This document shows, piece by piece, positions 27,528 to 38,981 of a DNA stretch of 43,090 nt. A program made the position numbers and the translations under genes. The notes below the pieces were generated by a model. The model did no database searches. It was not told the DNA's origin and worked only from the letters and a program-made list of their open reading frames with translations. Position 1 is the first letter of the stretch, and each line of letters begins with the position of its first letter. This stretch comes from Sphingomonadaceae bacterium (lineage in GTDB: Bacteria > Pseudomonadota > Alphaproteobacteria > Sphingomonadales > Sphingomonadaceae), in assembly GCA_002863155.1 (NCBI GenBank), contig PKED01000028.1, positions 1 to 43,090 on the forward strand. Direction: 5' to 3'.

Positions 27528-28820
27528 TCAAGAAGCGCGAACGCCAAAACGCTCCCAGTCGCGCTCGCTCAACCGCACTTCGTAGACTGCAGCCTCGCCA
27601 TCGACCCAGTGATCCATCACCTCGCCATGCTGATGAAGCCAGGCCGCACCCGCACCGTCTCCGGCATCGAGCTTTACCCGGTAGCGACGATGCCCGTCGG
27701 TTAGCCGCGACGCAATGACCGGTAGCATCCTTTCCACCCCCTCCCCGGTCAGCGCGGAAATGGTGATTACGTCGTCGCGCTTGGCAGCCTCAAACGCGAT
27801 ATCCTCGCGCCTGTCGCTGTCGAGCAAATCGAGTTTGTTCCAGGCCTCGAAACGCGGCGTCGTCTCGGCGACGCCGATTTCGGCCAGAACGGCTTCGACA
27901 TCGGCCCGCTGCGCCTCGGTATCCGGATGGGCGATATCGCGGACATGGACGAGCAGATCGGCCGACACAACCTCCTCCAGCGTCGCCTTGAACGCGGCAA
28001 CAAGCTGCGTCGGCAAGTCTGAGACGAAGCCCACCGTGTCCGACAGGATCGCCTTGTCGATGCCCGGCAACGAGATTTGCCGCAGAGTCGGGTCAAGCGT
28101 CGCGAACAGCAGATCCTCGGCCATCACCTGCGCGCCGGTAAGCCGATTAAATAGCGTCGATTTGCCGGCATTGGTATAGCCGACGAGCGCGATCACCGGC
28201 CATGGCGCCCGTTGGCGGCGGTCACGATGCAGGCCGCGTGTCCGGCTCACCTGATCGAGTTCGCGGCGCAGGCGTGCCATCCGGTCGCGGATCAATCGAC
28301 GATCGGCCTCGATCTGCGTTTCACCCGGACCGCCCAGAAACCCGAAGCCGCCACGCTGGCGCTCGAGATGGGTCCAGCTCCGCACCAGCCGCCCGGCCTG
28401 ATAATCGAGATGGGCAAGTTCGACTTGCAGCCGCCCCTCGGCCGTCGCGGCGCGTTCGCCGAAGATCTCGAGAATCAATCCGGTGCGGTCGATGACCTTG
28501 GTGTCCAGCGCGGTCTCTAAATTGCGCTGCTGCACGGGCGTGAGCGCTGCGTCGAAGATGACGAGGCTCGCATCCTCCATCCGCGCCATCGCGGCAATCT
28601 GTTCGATCTGGCCCTGCCCGATCAGCGTCGCCGGCTTTGGCGTGCGGAGCCGCACCGCGAGCCGATCGGCAACGAACAGGCCGATCGCCTCGGCAAGACC
28701 CGCCGTCTCGGCAAGGCGCGCATCGGCATCACGGCTGGCGCCACCCTGGTCGGGCAAAACCACCAGCGCGCGACCGCCGCGGGCGAATTCACCTTTGTCG
28801 CGCTCGAACCCCGTGCTCAA
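27528..28820 (-). CDS. hflX: GTPase HflX
   Basis: Ribosome-binding GTPase that splits stalled 70S ribosomes after stress. The 430-residue protein has the N-terminal HflX domain ([30 protein letters not shown]), the linker helix [16 protein letters not shown] and a G domain with GYTNAGKST (G1), FATLDPT (G2), DTVGF (G3) and NKLD (G4). The C-terminal subdomain is short. Its ATG overlaps the hfq stop (ATGA), so it is the last gene of the dusB-ntr-hfq operon. Confidence 0.96.
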   Translation of the reverse strand: MSTGFERDKGEFARGGRALVVLPDQGGASRDADARLAETAGLAEAIGLFVADRLAVRLRTPKPATLIGQGQIEQIAAMARMEDASLVIFDAALTPVQQRNLETALDTKVIDRTGLILEIFGERAATAEGRLQVELAHLDYQAGRLVRSWTHLERQRGGFGFLGGPGETQIEADRRLIRDRMARLRRELDQVSRTRGLHRDRRQRAPWPVIALVGYTNAGKSTLFNRLTGAQVMAEDLLFATLDPTLRQISLPGIDKAILSDTVGFVSDLPTQLVAAFKATLEEVVSADLLVHVRDIAHPDTEAQRADVEAVLAEIGVAETTPRFEAWNKLDLLDSDRREDIAFEAAKRDDVITISALTGEGVERMLPVIASRLTDGHRRYRVKLDAGDGAGAAWLHQHGEVMDHWVDGEAAVYEVRLSERDWERFGVRAS

Positions 28821-29305
28821 TCGCCTGCCTCGGTCGATTCCTCGGCAAGGTTCAGCGGATGGGCCGGTTGCACCGTGGAGACGGCGTGCTTGTAGACCAG
28901 CTGGGCCATGCCATCGCGCTGGAGCAACATGCAGAACAGGTCAAAGGCGGTGATATAGCCCTGCAGCATCACGCCATTGACCAGAAACATGGTCACCGGC
29001 TCACCCGATTTGCGAACCGCATTGAGAAAGATTTCCTGCAGCAGCGGCGCCTTTTTCTGCGCTTCCCCGATCGTATCGAGAATGGTCTCGATATCGACCG
29101 CGCCGGCCGGCATGATGGTCGAGATCGCATGCTTGTAGATCAGCTGCGACTGGCCGTCGCGGCGCAGCAGCACCGAAAAATTGTCGAACCAGGTGACGAT
29201 GCCCTGCAGCTTGACGCCCTTGACCAGGAACATCGTCACCGGCGTTTTGGAGCGCCGCAGCGCATTCAGGAACAGATCTTGGAGGGAAGCGTGCTTGTCG
29301 GCCAT
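28817..29305 (-). CDS. hfq: Tandem-domain RNA chaperone Hfq
   Basis: RNA chaperone pairing small RNAs with mRNAs. This 162-residue chain holds two complete Sm-like domains, about residues 8-67 and 88-147, each with the Hfq Sm2 motif YKHA (57-60 and 138-141). The first keeps the rim arginines NALRR as in E. coli; the second has NAVRK. Three chains would form the usual six-subunit ring. ATG 29305 is seven bases after AGGGA; ATG 29308 is possible. Known sphingomonads also carry double Hfq. It is followed by hflX as in most proteobacteria and lies 119-122 bp after ntrX. Confidence 0.96.
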   Translation of the reverse strand: MADKHASLQDLFLNALRRSKTPVTMFLVKGVKLQGIVTWFDNFSVLLRRDGQSQLIYKHAISTIMPAGAVDIETILDTIGEAQKKAPLLQEIFLNAVRKSGEPVTMFLVNGVMLQGYITAFDLFCMLLQRDGMAQLVYKHAVSTVQPAHPLNLAEESTEAGD

Positions 29306-29324
29306 CATGTCGTCCCTGTTTTTG

Positions 29325-29359
29325 GCGGGACTTGCCCCGCAATGCGCCGCTTGGCGGCG
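29325..29359 (-). promoter_or_regulatory. Two hairpins in the hfq leader
   Basis: GCGGG/CCCGC (29325-29329 with 29336-29340) and CGCCGC/GCGGCG (29345-29350 with 29354-29359) are perfect inverted repeats just upstream of hfq. Neither has a U tract in the hfq direction, so they are leader structures, not terminators. Confidence 0.35.
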
Positions 29360-29427
29360 TCGGATAGGGGCAATGTAGGAAGCGCAATGGCTTGCGTCCA
29401 TATCCCGGTGCCGTCGAACGCGCGCCC

Positions 29428-30810
29428 TCAGTCGTCGCTGCGCGTTTCGGTAATGCCGAGCAGCTTGAGCTTGCGGTGCAACGCCGAGCGTTCCATGCCG
29501 ATAAAGGTCGCGGTGCGCGAGATGTTGCCCGAAAAGCGTCGAATCTGGACACGCAGATATTCGCGCTCGAAATATTCGCGGGCCTCGCGAAGCGGCGCCC
29601 CCATGATCGCGTTGGTAGCCGACCCGATCCCCAGATCGCGCTGATCGCCCAGCACTTCTGCCGGCAGCAGATCGATATCGATCCGCCCGATCCTGTCGCC
29701 CGGCGCCAGGATCACGGTCCGCTCGACCACATTGCGAAGCTGACGGACGTTGCCCGGCCACTCATGGCTTTGCAGTGCCACCATGGCTTCGGGTGCGACT
29801 TCGGGCGTCGGCACGCGACGCTGTGCGGCGTAATGGGCGACGAAATGCTCGACGAGCGCGGGAATGTCCTCACGCCGCTCCGCAAGGCCGGGAATCGCGA
29901 CCGGCACGACGTTGAGCCGGTAATAAAGGTCTTCGCGGAACCGCCCGGCGGCTATTTCCTCGGTCAGGTCGCGCGCCGTCGCCGAAACGACGCGCAGGTC
30001 GACGCGCACCACGCGCTGCCCGCCGACCCGTGTGAAGCTCTGGTCGGTGAGCACGCGCAGGATCCGCGCCTGAGTCTGAACGGGCATGTCGGCGATCTCG
30101 TCCAGAAACAAGGTGCCGCCATGCGCCTGCTCCAGAAGGCCCGGGCGCACGACAATGCCCCCCTCCTCCGCGCCAAAAAGCTCCTCTTCGACCCGCTCGG
30201 GCGTCATCCGCGCCGCGCTGACGACGACAAAGGGCGCAACCCCGCGCTGGCTCCAGCCGTGGAGCAGCCTTGCGGCGACTTCCTTGCCGACGCCGGGACC
30301 GCCGGTGATCAGCACGCGGCTACCGGTCGCGGCGACCCGCTTGAGGGTTGCGCGCACACCGTTGATCGCCACCGAATTGCCGGTCAGATCGTCCTCGCGC
30401 CCCGCCGTCTCGCGAAGGCTCGCCACTTCGCGACGCAGCCTTTCGGTCTCGGTCGCTCGCTCGACGAGCAACAGCAGACGTTCGGCCTCAAATGGCTTTT
30501 CGATGAAATCAGCGGCGCCGCGCCGGATCGCGGCGACCGCGGTATCCAGATTGCCATGGCCCGAGATGACGATGACTGGAATTCCCGGATCACGCCGCTT
30601 CAACTCGTCGAGCAGGTCGAGCCCGTCGAGACGCGACCCGTGCAGCCAGACGTCGAGCAGAACGAGCGACGGGCGCCGTGCCGCGATTGCCTCCAGCGCC
30701 GAGTCACTATCGGCGGCGAGACGCGTTTCATAACCTTCGTCCTGAAGGACGCCGGCAACGAGCTCGCGAATGTCGCGTTCATCGTCGACCACGAGGATGT
30801 CGAGGGCCAT
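29428..30810 (-). CDS. ntrX: Response regulator NtrX (AAA+ type, GAFTGA lost)
   Basis: Partner of the NtrY kinase. The 460-residue protein has a receiver domain (VVDDERD, phospho-acceptor D53, K105), an AAA+ domain with Walker A GGPGVGKE (170-177) and Walker [13 protein letters not shown] (231-242), and a Fis-type helix-turn-helix at the end ([20 protein letters not shown]). Where sigma-54 activators have GAFTGA, it reads [19 protein letters not shown], so the sigma-54 contact loop is gone. It therefore probably acts with sigma-70 or as a repressor. It lies six bases after ntrY. Confidence 0.95.
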   Translation of the reverse strand: MALDILVVDDERDIRELVAGVLQDEGYETRLAADSDSALEAIAARRPSLVLLDVWLHGSRLDGLDLLDELKRRDPGIPVIVISGHGNLDTAVAAIRRGAADFIEKPFEAERLLLLVERATETERLRREVASLRETAGREDDLTGNSVAINGVRATLKRVAATGSRVLITGGPGVGKEVAARLLHGWSQRGVAPFVVVSAARMTPERVEEELFGAEEGGIVVRPGLLEQAHGGTLFLDEIADMPVQTQARILRVLTDQSFTRVGGQRVVRVDLRVVSATARDLTEEIAAGRFREDLYYRLNVVPVAIPGLAERREDIPALVEHFVAHYAAQRRVPTPEVAPEAMVALQSHEWPGNVRQLRNVVERTVILAPGDRIGRIDIDLLPAEVLGDQRDLGIGSATNAIMGAPLREAREYFEREYLRVQIRRFSGNISRTATFIGMERSALHRKLKLLGITETRSDD

Positions 30811-30816
30811 AATCTG

Positions 30817-33054
30817 TTACTTCCGAAGACGGGTCAGAACGGGCGCGGGCGCATCGTCCTCGATGGAAACGGAGTCTGCGCCGCCGATCTGGGCTAAAAT
30901 GGTGGGATCGAAACACATCGTTACTACGGTGCCCCCGCCGGGACGGTCGGCAAAGGCGATCGTGCCGAAATGCTCGTCGACGATCTTCTTGACGATCGCG
31001 AGGCCAAGCCCGGTCCCGCGCTCCCGCGTGGTCATATAGGGTTCGACGAGCCGGTCGCGCTCGACCGGGAGCCCGACGCCGTCATCGGCGACGGTAATCG
31101 TTACGGGCGCCCCCTCACCGCCGGTGAGCGTCAAGACCACCGTGCCCTGCGATCCTTCCTGCCGCCCCTCAATCGCCTCGACGGCGTTCTTGACGATGTT
31201 CGTCAATGCCTGCCCAAGCTGTCGCCGGTCACAGACCAAGGTTGGCGGCGGATCGTCATGCACCAGCTCGAAATTGACCCCTCCATGCGCAACTTCGTGC
31301 AGGAACATCACCTGTCGGGCGATATCGAGCACCGATTCTTCTCGAAAAATCGGCTTCGGCATGCGCGCAAAGGACGAGAATTCATCGACCATGCGGCGCA
31401 GATCACCCACCTGACGGACGATCGTTTCGGTCAACCGCGCGAAAGTGCCATCGTCCTCGAACAGCTTCTTGCCATAGCGCCGCTGCAGTCGCTCTGCGGC
31501 CAACTGAATTGGCGTGAGCGGATTCTTGATCTCGTGCGCGATCCGGCGCGCCACGTCGGACCAAGCGGCTCGGCGCTGGTCGAGCAGTTGCTGCGTGATG
31601 TCGTCGAATGTCAGGATCGGCCCCGCATCGGCCTCGGCGATCTTGACGGCAAGCGTCCTTGCCTCGCCCTGAGCCGTTACCTGGATGACCGCTTCGGGAT
31701 TCCCCTGGTCCAGCAACGCGTCGAGCTCCGGCGCAAGGTCGATGAGCCGCGTCCCGACGGGTGCTGCTTCCCCTGCCCGCAACAGCGCCAGCGCCGACCG
31801 GTTGATCAGGCGGATGCGCCGTTCGCGGTCAACCGAGATGACGCCTGCCGAGACGCCGGAAACCACTGCCTCTATCAACGCACGGCGGCTGTCGAGTTGG
31901 TCATTGGCGGCAACCAGAGCGTCCGTCTGGACCTGAAGCTGCTCGGTCATGCTGTTGAATGCATTGCCAAGCGTGCCGATCTCGTCCTCGACCTTCGGTG
32001 TGGGCACGCGGGCGCTGAGTTCGCCGCCGGCGATGCGGCGGGCGGCGCCGACCAGCGCGTCGATGGGCCTTACCAAGCGGTCGGCGACTTGCAACGCGAT
32101 CGCGACAGTCACCGCGACGATCAGCAGGGCGACGGCGAACAGGATGATGTTGAACGTCAGCTGGAGCGAGCGCGTGCGCTTCTGCAGCGCCTCATAATCC
32201 TTGACCAGCGAGGTGGCGGCAACGTGCTGACGGCTCAGAAATGCAGCAGTCACGCTCGTCCCCGCATAGACGAACACGTCCTTCTTGTTGGGGACCGGCG
32301 CGATCAGCCAGACCGTGTCGGTTGTCCGGTTGATGTAGGGCGTGCCGTCGCGCCGGATGACGTTCAGCATCGCCGGCGTCACCCGCTCGGCGAACTGCGC
32401 CTCGGTTGGCGGATTGAAGACGTAGAGAACCTGAAGCCCCTTGCCCTGCTCATAGCGGAACAGGATCGATTGCTCTAGATTGCGAAAATAGGTCTCGCGA
32501 TTGAAAAAAAGCTGAAAGTCTTTGTTATCGGACGGGATTCTGTCGTAATTGCTGTCGATATCCTTGACCATCTGATTGGTTTCGGCGAGCCATCGTTTGA
32601 TGATCTCCTTCTGACCTTCGTCGACCATGTCCATCGTCGCGTTGAAGGCGTTGCGCGCGCGATCGGAGACCCAGTAATCGACCCCCGCCTCGAACATGAT
32701 CGAAGCGGCGATCACCGTCAGAAAAATCGGTACGCTGGCAAGGATCGAGAATGTCGCAACGAGCCGGACATGCAGGCGTCCGCGCCCACCCATCGGCGAT
32801 CGCGCGGCGCGGCGCGTCGCAATCCGCCGACCACCAAGGACCAGCAGCGCGATCCAGGGGAGCAGATTGGCAATCAACATCGCGGCGATCAGCGGCGGCG
32901 ACAACAGCGTGGGGGTCGCGTTGCCACGGACGATGAGGGCATAGGTGGCAAGCGCAACGCCGACCGCAACCGCCAGGACACCGATCTCGACAAGCGGCGC
33001 TAGAGGCCCCTTGCCTCTGTTGTTCGGCGTCACCTCGGCGACCAGCTCACTCAT
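30817..33054 (-). CDS. ntrY: Sensor histidine kinase NtrY
   Basis: Membrane kinase of 745 residues phosphorylating NtrX. Helices lie at about 22-43, 53-74, 97-121 and 301-325, with a periplasmic sensor region between the last two. A HAMP domain (about 322-375), a PAS domain (about 385-490), HisKA with H507 in [15 protein letters not shown], and an ATPase domain with NIVKNAVEA, DDGVGLP and GTGLGLAI follow. No Shine-Dalgarno sequence is seen before ATG 33054. The 112-bp gap after ntrC is the largest break in the operon apart from the one before hfq and may hold its own promoter. Confidence 0.95.
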   Translation of the reverse strand: MSELVAEVTPNNRGKGPLAPLVEIGVLAVAVGVALATYALIVRGNATPTLLSPPLIAAMLIANLLPWIALLVLGGRRIATRRAARSPMGGRGRLHVRLVATFSILASVPIFLTVIAASIMFEAGVDYWVSDRARNAFNATMDMVDEGQKEIIKRWLAETNQMVKDIDSNYDRIPSDNKDFQLFFNRETYFRNLEQSILFRYEQGKGLQVLYVFNPPTEAQFAERVTPAMLNVIRRDGTPYINRTTDTVWLIAPVPNKKDVFVYAGTSVTAAFLSRQHVAATSLVKDYEALQKRTRSLQLTFNIILFAVALLIVAVTVAIALQVADRLVRPIDALVGAARRIAGGELSARVPTPKVEDEIGTLGNAFNSMTEQLQVQTDALVAANDQLDSRRALIEAVVSGVSAGVISVDRERRIRLINRSALALLRAGEAAPVGTRLIDLAPELDALLDQGNPEAVIQVTAQGEARTLAVKIAEADAGPILTFDDITQQLLDQRRAAWSDVARRIAHEIKNPLTPIQLAAERLQRRYGKKLFEDDGTFARLTETIVRQVGDLRRMVDEFSSFARMPKPIFREESVLDIARQVMFLHEVAHGGVNFELVHDDPPPTLVCDRRQLGQALTNIVKNAVEAIEGRQEGSQGTVVLTLTGGEGAPVTITVADDGVGLPVERDRLVEPYMTTRERGTGLGLAIVKKIVDEHFGTIAFADRPGGGTVVTMCFDPTILAQIGGADSVSIEDDAPAPVLTRLRK

Positions 33055-33067
33055 CGTGGCATTCTTA

Positions 33068-33081
33068 CAACATTCATGTTG
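33068..33081. promoter_or_regulatory. Palindrome upstream of ntrY
   Basis: CAACAT-TC-ATGTTG is a perfect 6-bp inverted repeat. On the minus strand it sits between a TTGACG (33088-33083) and a TAAGAA (33067-33062), a poor promoter match lying very close to the ntrY start. Confidence 0.3.
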
Positions 33082-33166
33082 CCGTCAAAACACAATTTTG
33101 GCGAAAGCGACGTCGTTCGCCGCATCCAGCCAGCTTGTGATCGCAACCGATGGCACAAAAAAGGCG

Positions 33167-34581
<1,415 letters not shown>

Positions 34582-34585
<4 letters not shown>

Positions 34586-35667
34586 GACAGCGCCCTTGGT
34601 AGAAGAATGCGGAATACCGTCACTTCGGGGGCACCCTCGCGCGCATATTGAGCGATGCCGCCCATATCGCGGACCAGCTTGTCGACCAGCGCGAGGCCCA
34701 GCCCCTGGCCGTCGGGTTTGCTCGATACGAACGGATCGAAAAGATGATCGGCGATGTCAGCCGGCGCGCCGGGGCCGTTGTCGATGACGGCGAGCTCGAT
34801 CGGAAGCGGGCGCCGCGGCTGCCCGCCTGCAGCGCTCACCGCCATGCCATGGCGATACGCCGTGGTAAGGGTGATGCGCCGATCAGCCTGCTTGGCGGTC
34901 GCCTCTGCCGCATTCTTGATAAGGTTGAGCAGCACCTGCAGCAAGGCATCGCGATTGGCATGGACGTGCGGCAGCGAGGGGTCGAACCGTTCCTCGATCG
35001 TGATGCCGCGCGCAAATCCGGCGAGCGCGACGCGGCGGGCATGGTCGAGCAGCGGATAGATGTTGAGCGGCTCCAGCTCGCGCGGGCGGGTGTCGGTGAA
35101 ATCCTGCATCCCGTCGATCAGGGCGGCGATGCGATCGACCTCGGCGATGATGAGATCGGGCAGATCAGCCTCATCGCCCGTCACCGCGCTCCCGAGCAGT
35201 TGCGCCGCGCCGCGAATGCCCGACAGCGGGTTCTTGATCTCGTGCGCGAGCATTGCCGCCGCACCGACTGCGGCCCGCGCTGCGCCCCGGTCTGGCTGAC
35301 CCATGCGGCGCGACGCTGCCGCCTCATGCAGTGAGACGACACGCCATCCAGGATGCTCGGGCAGCGGCACTTCGCTGAAATCGACACGAACCCGTCCGCC
35401 TCGCCGCGTGTCGACACGGGTATCGAAAGCGGCAAATCCCAGGCCTTCGCGACGCGCAAGGTAATCGTCGGGAAGCTTCATGATCGCCCCGAGCCGGTGG
35501 CCGAGCATCGATCGTTCGGATGTATTCAGCAGCCGCTCCGCCTCACTGTTGGCATAGGCGATTTGATCGTCCGGGGCGATCAAGATCACGGCCATGGGCA
35601 GTGCGGCGATCAGTTCGGCGAAGGGCGGCGGCGGACCGACGCTCACGCCGCCTGTCGCGAGCGCCAT
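34582..35667 (-). CDS. ntrB: Nitrogen-sensing histidine kinase NtrB
   Basis: Cytoplasmic kinase/phosphatase for NtrC, normally governed by PII. The 361-residue protein has a PAS domain (about 12-115), the phospho-acceptor H142 in [13 protein letters not shown], the N box NLIKNAAEA and the G boxes [15 protein letters not shown] and GQGLGLALV. No membrane helix is present. Its first 25 bases overlap the 3' end of dusB, the conserved nifR3-ntrB coupling of Alphaproteobacteria. Confidence 0.96.
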
Positions 35668-36641
35668 GGCGCGTAGAATTCGGCGAGCATCGCCAGCACG
35701 ACCTTCGGGTCCGCCTGCTGATTGACGCGATTGCGGAACTCCGCCGAGCCGTGGAGCCCGCGCGTGTACCAGCCGATATGCTTCCGGGCGAGGTTGACGC
35801 CGGTTTCCGTGCCATAAAGTGCGAGCATGGCATGATAATGCTCGACGATCAGATGATATTGCTCCTCAATGCTCGGATCGGGGGCCCGGCGGCCGCTGCG
35901 GAACCACTCAATCACCTGACCGAGCAGCCAGGGCTTTCCATAGGCGCCGCGCCCGATCATCACGCCATCGGCGCCCGATTCAGCCAGCGCGGTCTCCGCA
36001 TCCTCGATCGAGCAGATATCGCCGTTTGCAATCACCGGGATCGAGACGGCGTCCTTCACCCGGCGGATGTACGCCCAATCCGCCGAACCCTTGTACATCT
36101 GGTTGCGCGTCCGCCCGTGCACGGTAATCATCTTGGCACCGAGATCTTCGGCGATCCGCGCAAGTTCGGGCGCGTTCAGGCTCGCATGATCCCAGCCCAT
36201 CCGCATCTTGACCGTCACCGGCACGTCGACCGCCTTGACCGTCGCGGCGATGATCGCGGTGGCGTTGGGCAGGTCGCGCATCAACGCGGAACCCGCATCG
36301 CCATTGACGATCTTCTTCACCGGGCAGCCCATGTTGATGTCAATGATCGCGGCGCCACGATCGGCGTTGAGCTTGGCAGCTTCGGCCATTTCACGGGGCG
36401 AACAGCCGGCAAGCTGCATCGACACCGGTTCCTCGCTCGCGTCCCAGGCCGCTTTCTGAAGCGACTGGCGGGTTTCGCGGATCGCGGCCTGGCTCGCGAT
36501 CATCTCGGTGACATTGAGCCCGGAGCCGAACCGCCGCACGATCGTGCGGAACGGCATATCGGTGACGCCGGTCATCGGCGCCAGAATGACGGGGTCGTCG
36601 ATCCGCACCGGACCGACCTGGATGGGTGCGAGCTTTGTCAT
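35643..36641 (-). CDS. dusB: tRNA-dihydrouridine synthase DusB (NifR3)
   Basis: Flavoenzyme reducing uridine in the tRNA D-loop. The 332-residue protein has the FMN-binding [12 protein letters not shown], the catalytic cysteine C106 in [26 protein letters not shown] and NGDI. ATG 36641 is preferred because family proteins begin near LAPIQVG; ATG 36668 would add nine residues. It is the first gene of the ntr operon, as nifR3 is in Rhodobacter and rhizobia. A hairpin covers its ribosome-binding site. Confidence 0.95.
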   Translation of the reverse strand: MTKLAPIQVGPVRIDDPVILAPMTGVTDMPFRTIVRRFGSGLNVTEMIASQAAIRETRQSLQKAAWDASEEPVSMQLAGCSPREMAEAAKLNADRGAAIIDINMGCPVKKIVNGDAGSALMRDLPNATAIIAATVKAVDVPVTVKMRMGWDHASLNAPELARIAEDLGAKMITVHGRTRNQMYKGSADWAYIRRVKDAVSIPVIANGDICSIEDAETALAESGADGVMIGRGAYGKPWLLGQVIEWFRSGRRAPDPSIEEQYHLIVEHYHAMLALYGTETGVNLARKHIGWYTRGLHGSAEFRNRVNQQADPKVVLAMLAEFYAPWRSRQAA

Positions 36642-36644
36642 GAT

Positions 36645-36663
36645 CTGCCTGAAATTTAGGCAG
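36645..36663 (-). promoter_or_regulatory. Hairpin over the dusB ribosome-binding site
   Basis: On the minus strand CTGCCT, a seven-base loop and AGGCAG form a 6-bp stem ending three bases before ATG 36641. The AGG of the probable Shine-Dalgarno lies in the 3' arm. Confidence 0.4.
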
Positions 36664-36742
36664 CGCATACGCGATTTGCGTCCGTCCGGCAAGCACCCGG
36701 CCGGGACTGGCGGGCTTGTCCACCGTGCGCTAGGCGGGCGCA

Positions 36743-37906
36743 ATGGAACCAAGACGGATCGTGGGATTGATCGTCGCCGCCGGCAGCGGCACGCGGATCG
36801 GCGGCAGCATCCCCAAGCAATTTGCGCTCCTCGCCGGCAAACCGATGATTTGTCACAGCGTTGAGGCGTTTCGCTCGCACCCAGCGATAACCGATATCGT
36901 CGTCGTGACCGGCGCCGGGCAAGAGGCGATGCTGGCCGAGGCCGTCGGCCCGGTTCGCGCAGTTACCGGCGGTGCGACCCGCCGCGAGTCGGTACGTGCA
37001 GGCCTGGAGGCGATCGATGCGACGGGCGGCGCCGATCTGGTGCTGATCCACGACGCTGCGCGCCCGTTCCTGACACACCATGTGATCGATAGGCTCATCA
37101 ACGCGCTCGACACCGATCCAGGGGCAATCCCGACCCTGCCGGTTGCGGATACGCTGGCGCGCGGCGCTGAAATGCTGGGCGAAACCGTGTCGCGCGAGGG
37201 CCTGTGGCGTGTTCAGACGCCGCAGGCATTCCATTTCGATGCGGTTCTGGATGCGCATCGCAGCTGGCCGGCGGAAGAAGAGGCTACCGACGACGCCCAG
37301 ATGCTCCGCCGTTTCGGACTCGGCGTCGCCATGGTAGAAGGCGACATCATGCTCGACAAAGTCACCTACCCTGCCGACATCGCCGCTGCAGAGGCGCGCC
37401 ATGCATCGACGCTCGTCAGCCGCAGCGCAACGGGCTTCGATGTCCACCGGCTGGAGGCCGGCGAGGAATTGTGGCTCGGCGGTGTGCTGATCCCGCATGA
37501 CAAGGGCCTGTCGGGGCACAGCGATGCCGATGTCGCACTGCATGCGATCACCGATGCGCTGCTGGGCTGCACCGGCGAAGGCGATATCGGCACTCATTTC
37601 CCGCCGAGCGATCCGCAGTGGAAAGGCGCCGCTTCGTACAAATTCCTCCAGCACGCAGCATCCATCATCGGGAACAGGGGTGGAGTAATTGATTTCGTCG
37701 ACCTGACGCTGATCTGCGAGGCGCCGAAAATCGGCCCCCACCGCGCCGCCATCCGCCACCGGGTCGCCGAGCTGCTCGCGATCGGCGAGGATCAGGTGAG
37801 CATCAAAGCGACCACGACCGAGCGATTGGGCTTCACCGGGCGCGGCGAAGGCATCGCCGCACAGGCCTGTGCCACCGTTCGCTTGCCGGTCGGAGTGCGG
37901 GCATGA
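36743..37906 (+). CDS. ispDF: Bifunctional IspD-IspF isoprenoid enzyme
   Basis: Catalyses two non-consecutive MEP-pathway steps: CTP-dependent formation of CDP-ME and cyclisation to MEcPP. The 387-residue fusion has an IspD part (1 to about 215: [40 protein letters not shown]) and an IspF part (about 228-387: [56 protein letters not shown]). Such fusions are typical of Alphaproteobacteria. It diverges from dusB across 101 bp and overlaps the next gene by ATGA. Confidence 0.97.
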   Translation: MEPRRIVGLIVAAGSGTRIGGSIPKQFALLAGKPMICHSVEAFRSHPAITDIVVVTGAGQEAMLAEAVGPVRAVTGGATRRESVRAGLEAIDATGGADLVLIHDAARPFLTHHVIDRLINALDTDPGAIPTLPVADTLARGAEMLGETVSREGLWRVQTPQAFHFDAVLDAHRSWPAEEEATDDAQMLRRFGLGVAMVEGDIMLDKVTYPADIAAAEARHASTLVSRSATGFDVHRLEAGEELWLGGVLIPHDKGLSGHSDADVALHAITDALLGCTGEGDIGTHFPPSDPQWKGAASYKFLQHAASIIGNRGGVIDFVDLTLICEAPKIGPHRAAIRHRVAELLAIGEDQVSIKATTTERLGFTGRGEGIAAQACATVRLPVGVRA

Positions 37907-38445
37907 GCTGGCGCGGCCCGTTCGCCGCCTGCGCGCTCGCTTTGGGGGCCACGGCGAGCAGCGCACAGAATTTCTCCGCGCAGCTCCAGCTGCCATGCGT
38001 CACGGCGCCCGAGGCGGAAGCACTTGTAACGGCCATCCTGCCCGAAACGATCGAGCAGCTGGCGGCGACCTGCGCGCCGCAATTGCCGTCGGGCGCCCTG
38101 CTGCGCGACGCGTCGCCACGCTTCTTTGCCCGTTATCGCAGCGAAGCCGATGCGACCTGGCCGAGCGCACAACGCGCGGTTTCGCGCGTCATCGGCGCCG
38201 ACGCGAGCGGGCTGCTGGGCAGCAATGCCGCCCGCCCGGTCATCGCGTCACTGCTCGCACCCGTGATCGTCAAGCAGGTCCAACCTGCCGAATGCCCCTC
38301 GTACGACCGGATCGTCGCGCTCGCTCAGCCGCTGCCGCCGCGTAATCTGGCGGGCCTACTGGTGTCGGTCTGGCAATTGGCGGATGCGCGGCGCAAGCCG
38401 GGAGAGAAGCGCCCTGCCCTCAATGTCTGCGCCCGGGCGTCATGA
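37903..38445 (+). CDS. Periplasmic protein of unknown function
   Basis: A 180-residue protein with a signal peptide ([22 protein letters not shown]). The mature part has four cysteines (in LPCVTAP, ATCAPQL, AECPSYD and NVCARAS), enough for two disulfides, and several amphipathic helices. I recognise no domain. The ATGA overlaps on both sides tie it to ispDF and pncC, so the three genes are one unit. The position may reflect only co-expression. Confidence 0.8.
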   Translation: MSWRGPFAACALALGATASSAQNFSAQLQLPCVTAPEAEALVTAILPETIEQLAATCAPQLPSGALLRDASPRFFARYRSEADATWPSAQRAVSRVIGADASGLLGSNAARPVIASLLAPVIVKQVQPAECPSYDRIVALAQPLPPRNLAGLLVSVWQLADARRKPGEKRPALNVCARAS

Positions 38446-38981
38446 CCGAGGCTGCGTCCATCGAGAGCATCCTGCCATCCGAGCTGGTCGACGCGGCGCG
38501 CCGGGTGGTCGAGGCAAATCGCGCGCTCGGTCGCCGGATCGCAACCGCAGAGAGCTGCACGGGCGGTCTGGTGGCGGCGGCGATCACCGAGATCGCCGGA
38601 TCGTCGGACGTGCTGCAATCGGGCTTTGTCACTTATTCGAACGACGCCAAGATCGGCACGCTGAAGGTCAGCGCCGACATCATTGAAACATTCGGGGCCG
38701 TATCGGTCGCGGTCGCCTGGGCGATGGCGCAAGGCGCGCTTGCCGCGAGCGGCGCCGATGTCGCTGTCGCCATCACCGGGATTGCCGGGCCCAGCGGAGG
38801 ATCGGCGAAGAAGCCGGTCGGCACCGTCGTGTTCGCGCTGGCGGAGCATGGCGCCGATCCCGCGCATGTCGTTGCCGACCTGCGCCATTTCGGTGATCTG
38901 GGTCGCGGCGGCGTGCGGCTTCAGGCCGCGCTGTGCGCGCTCGAGCTGCTGCTGCCGGGCGCATCGCTCGACCCCGCATAG
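38442..38981 (+). CDS. pncC: CinA-family nicotinamide-nucleotide amidase (PncC)
   Basis: Deamidates NMN to nicotinate mononucleotide in pyridine-nucleotide recycling. The 179-residue protein is the C-terminal CinA domain only, with [30 protein letters not shown] and [21 protein letters not shown]. The N-terminal molybdopterin-like domain of full CinA is absent, as in E. coli PncC. Its 3' end overlaps the convergent START-domain gene by 61 bp. Confidence 0.94.
   Translation: MTEAASIESILPSELVDAARRVVEANRALGRRIATAESCTGGLVAAAITEIAGSSDVLQSGFVTYSNDAKIGTLKVSADIIETFGAVSVAVAWAMAQGALAASGADVAVAITGIAGPSGGSAKKPVGTVVFALAEHGADPAHVVADLRHFGDLGRGGVRLQAALCALELLLPGASLDPA

Noticed and set aside
30970-32478. A 502-codon plus-strand open frame opposite ntrY.
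   Set aside because: It is a shadow of the histidine kinase gene, whose domains are all intact.
33148-33166. TGGCAC-N7-GGC resembling a sigma-54 -24/-12 promoter on the plus strand after ntrC.
   Set aside because: GG and GC spacing fits, but the -12 lacks TTGC and no plus-strand gene lies downstream.
37903-38445. Periplasmic unknown plus CinA-family protein as a competence or defence unit.
   Set aside because: PncC lacks the N-terminal CinA domain and the neighbours are housekeeping; there are no nuclease, ATPase or mobile-element signs.
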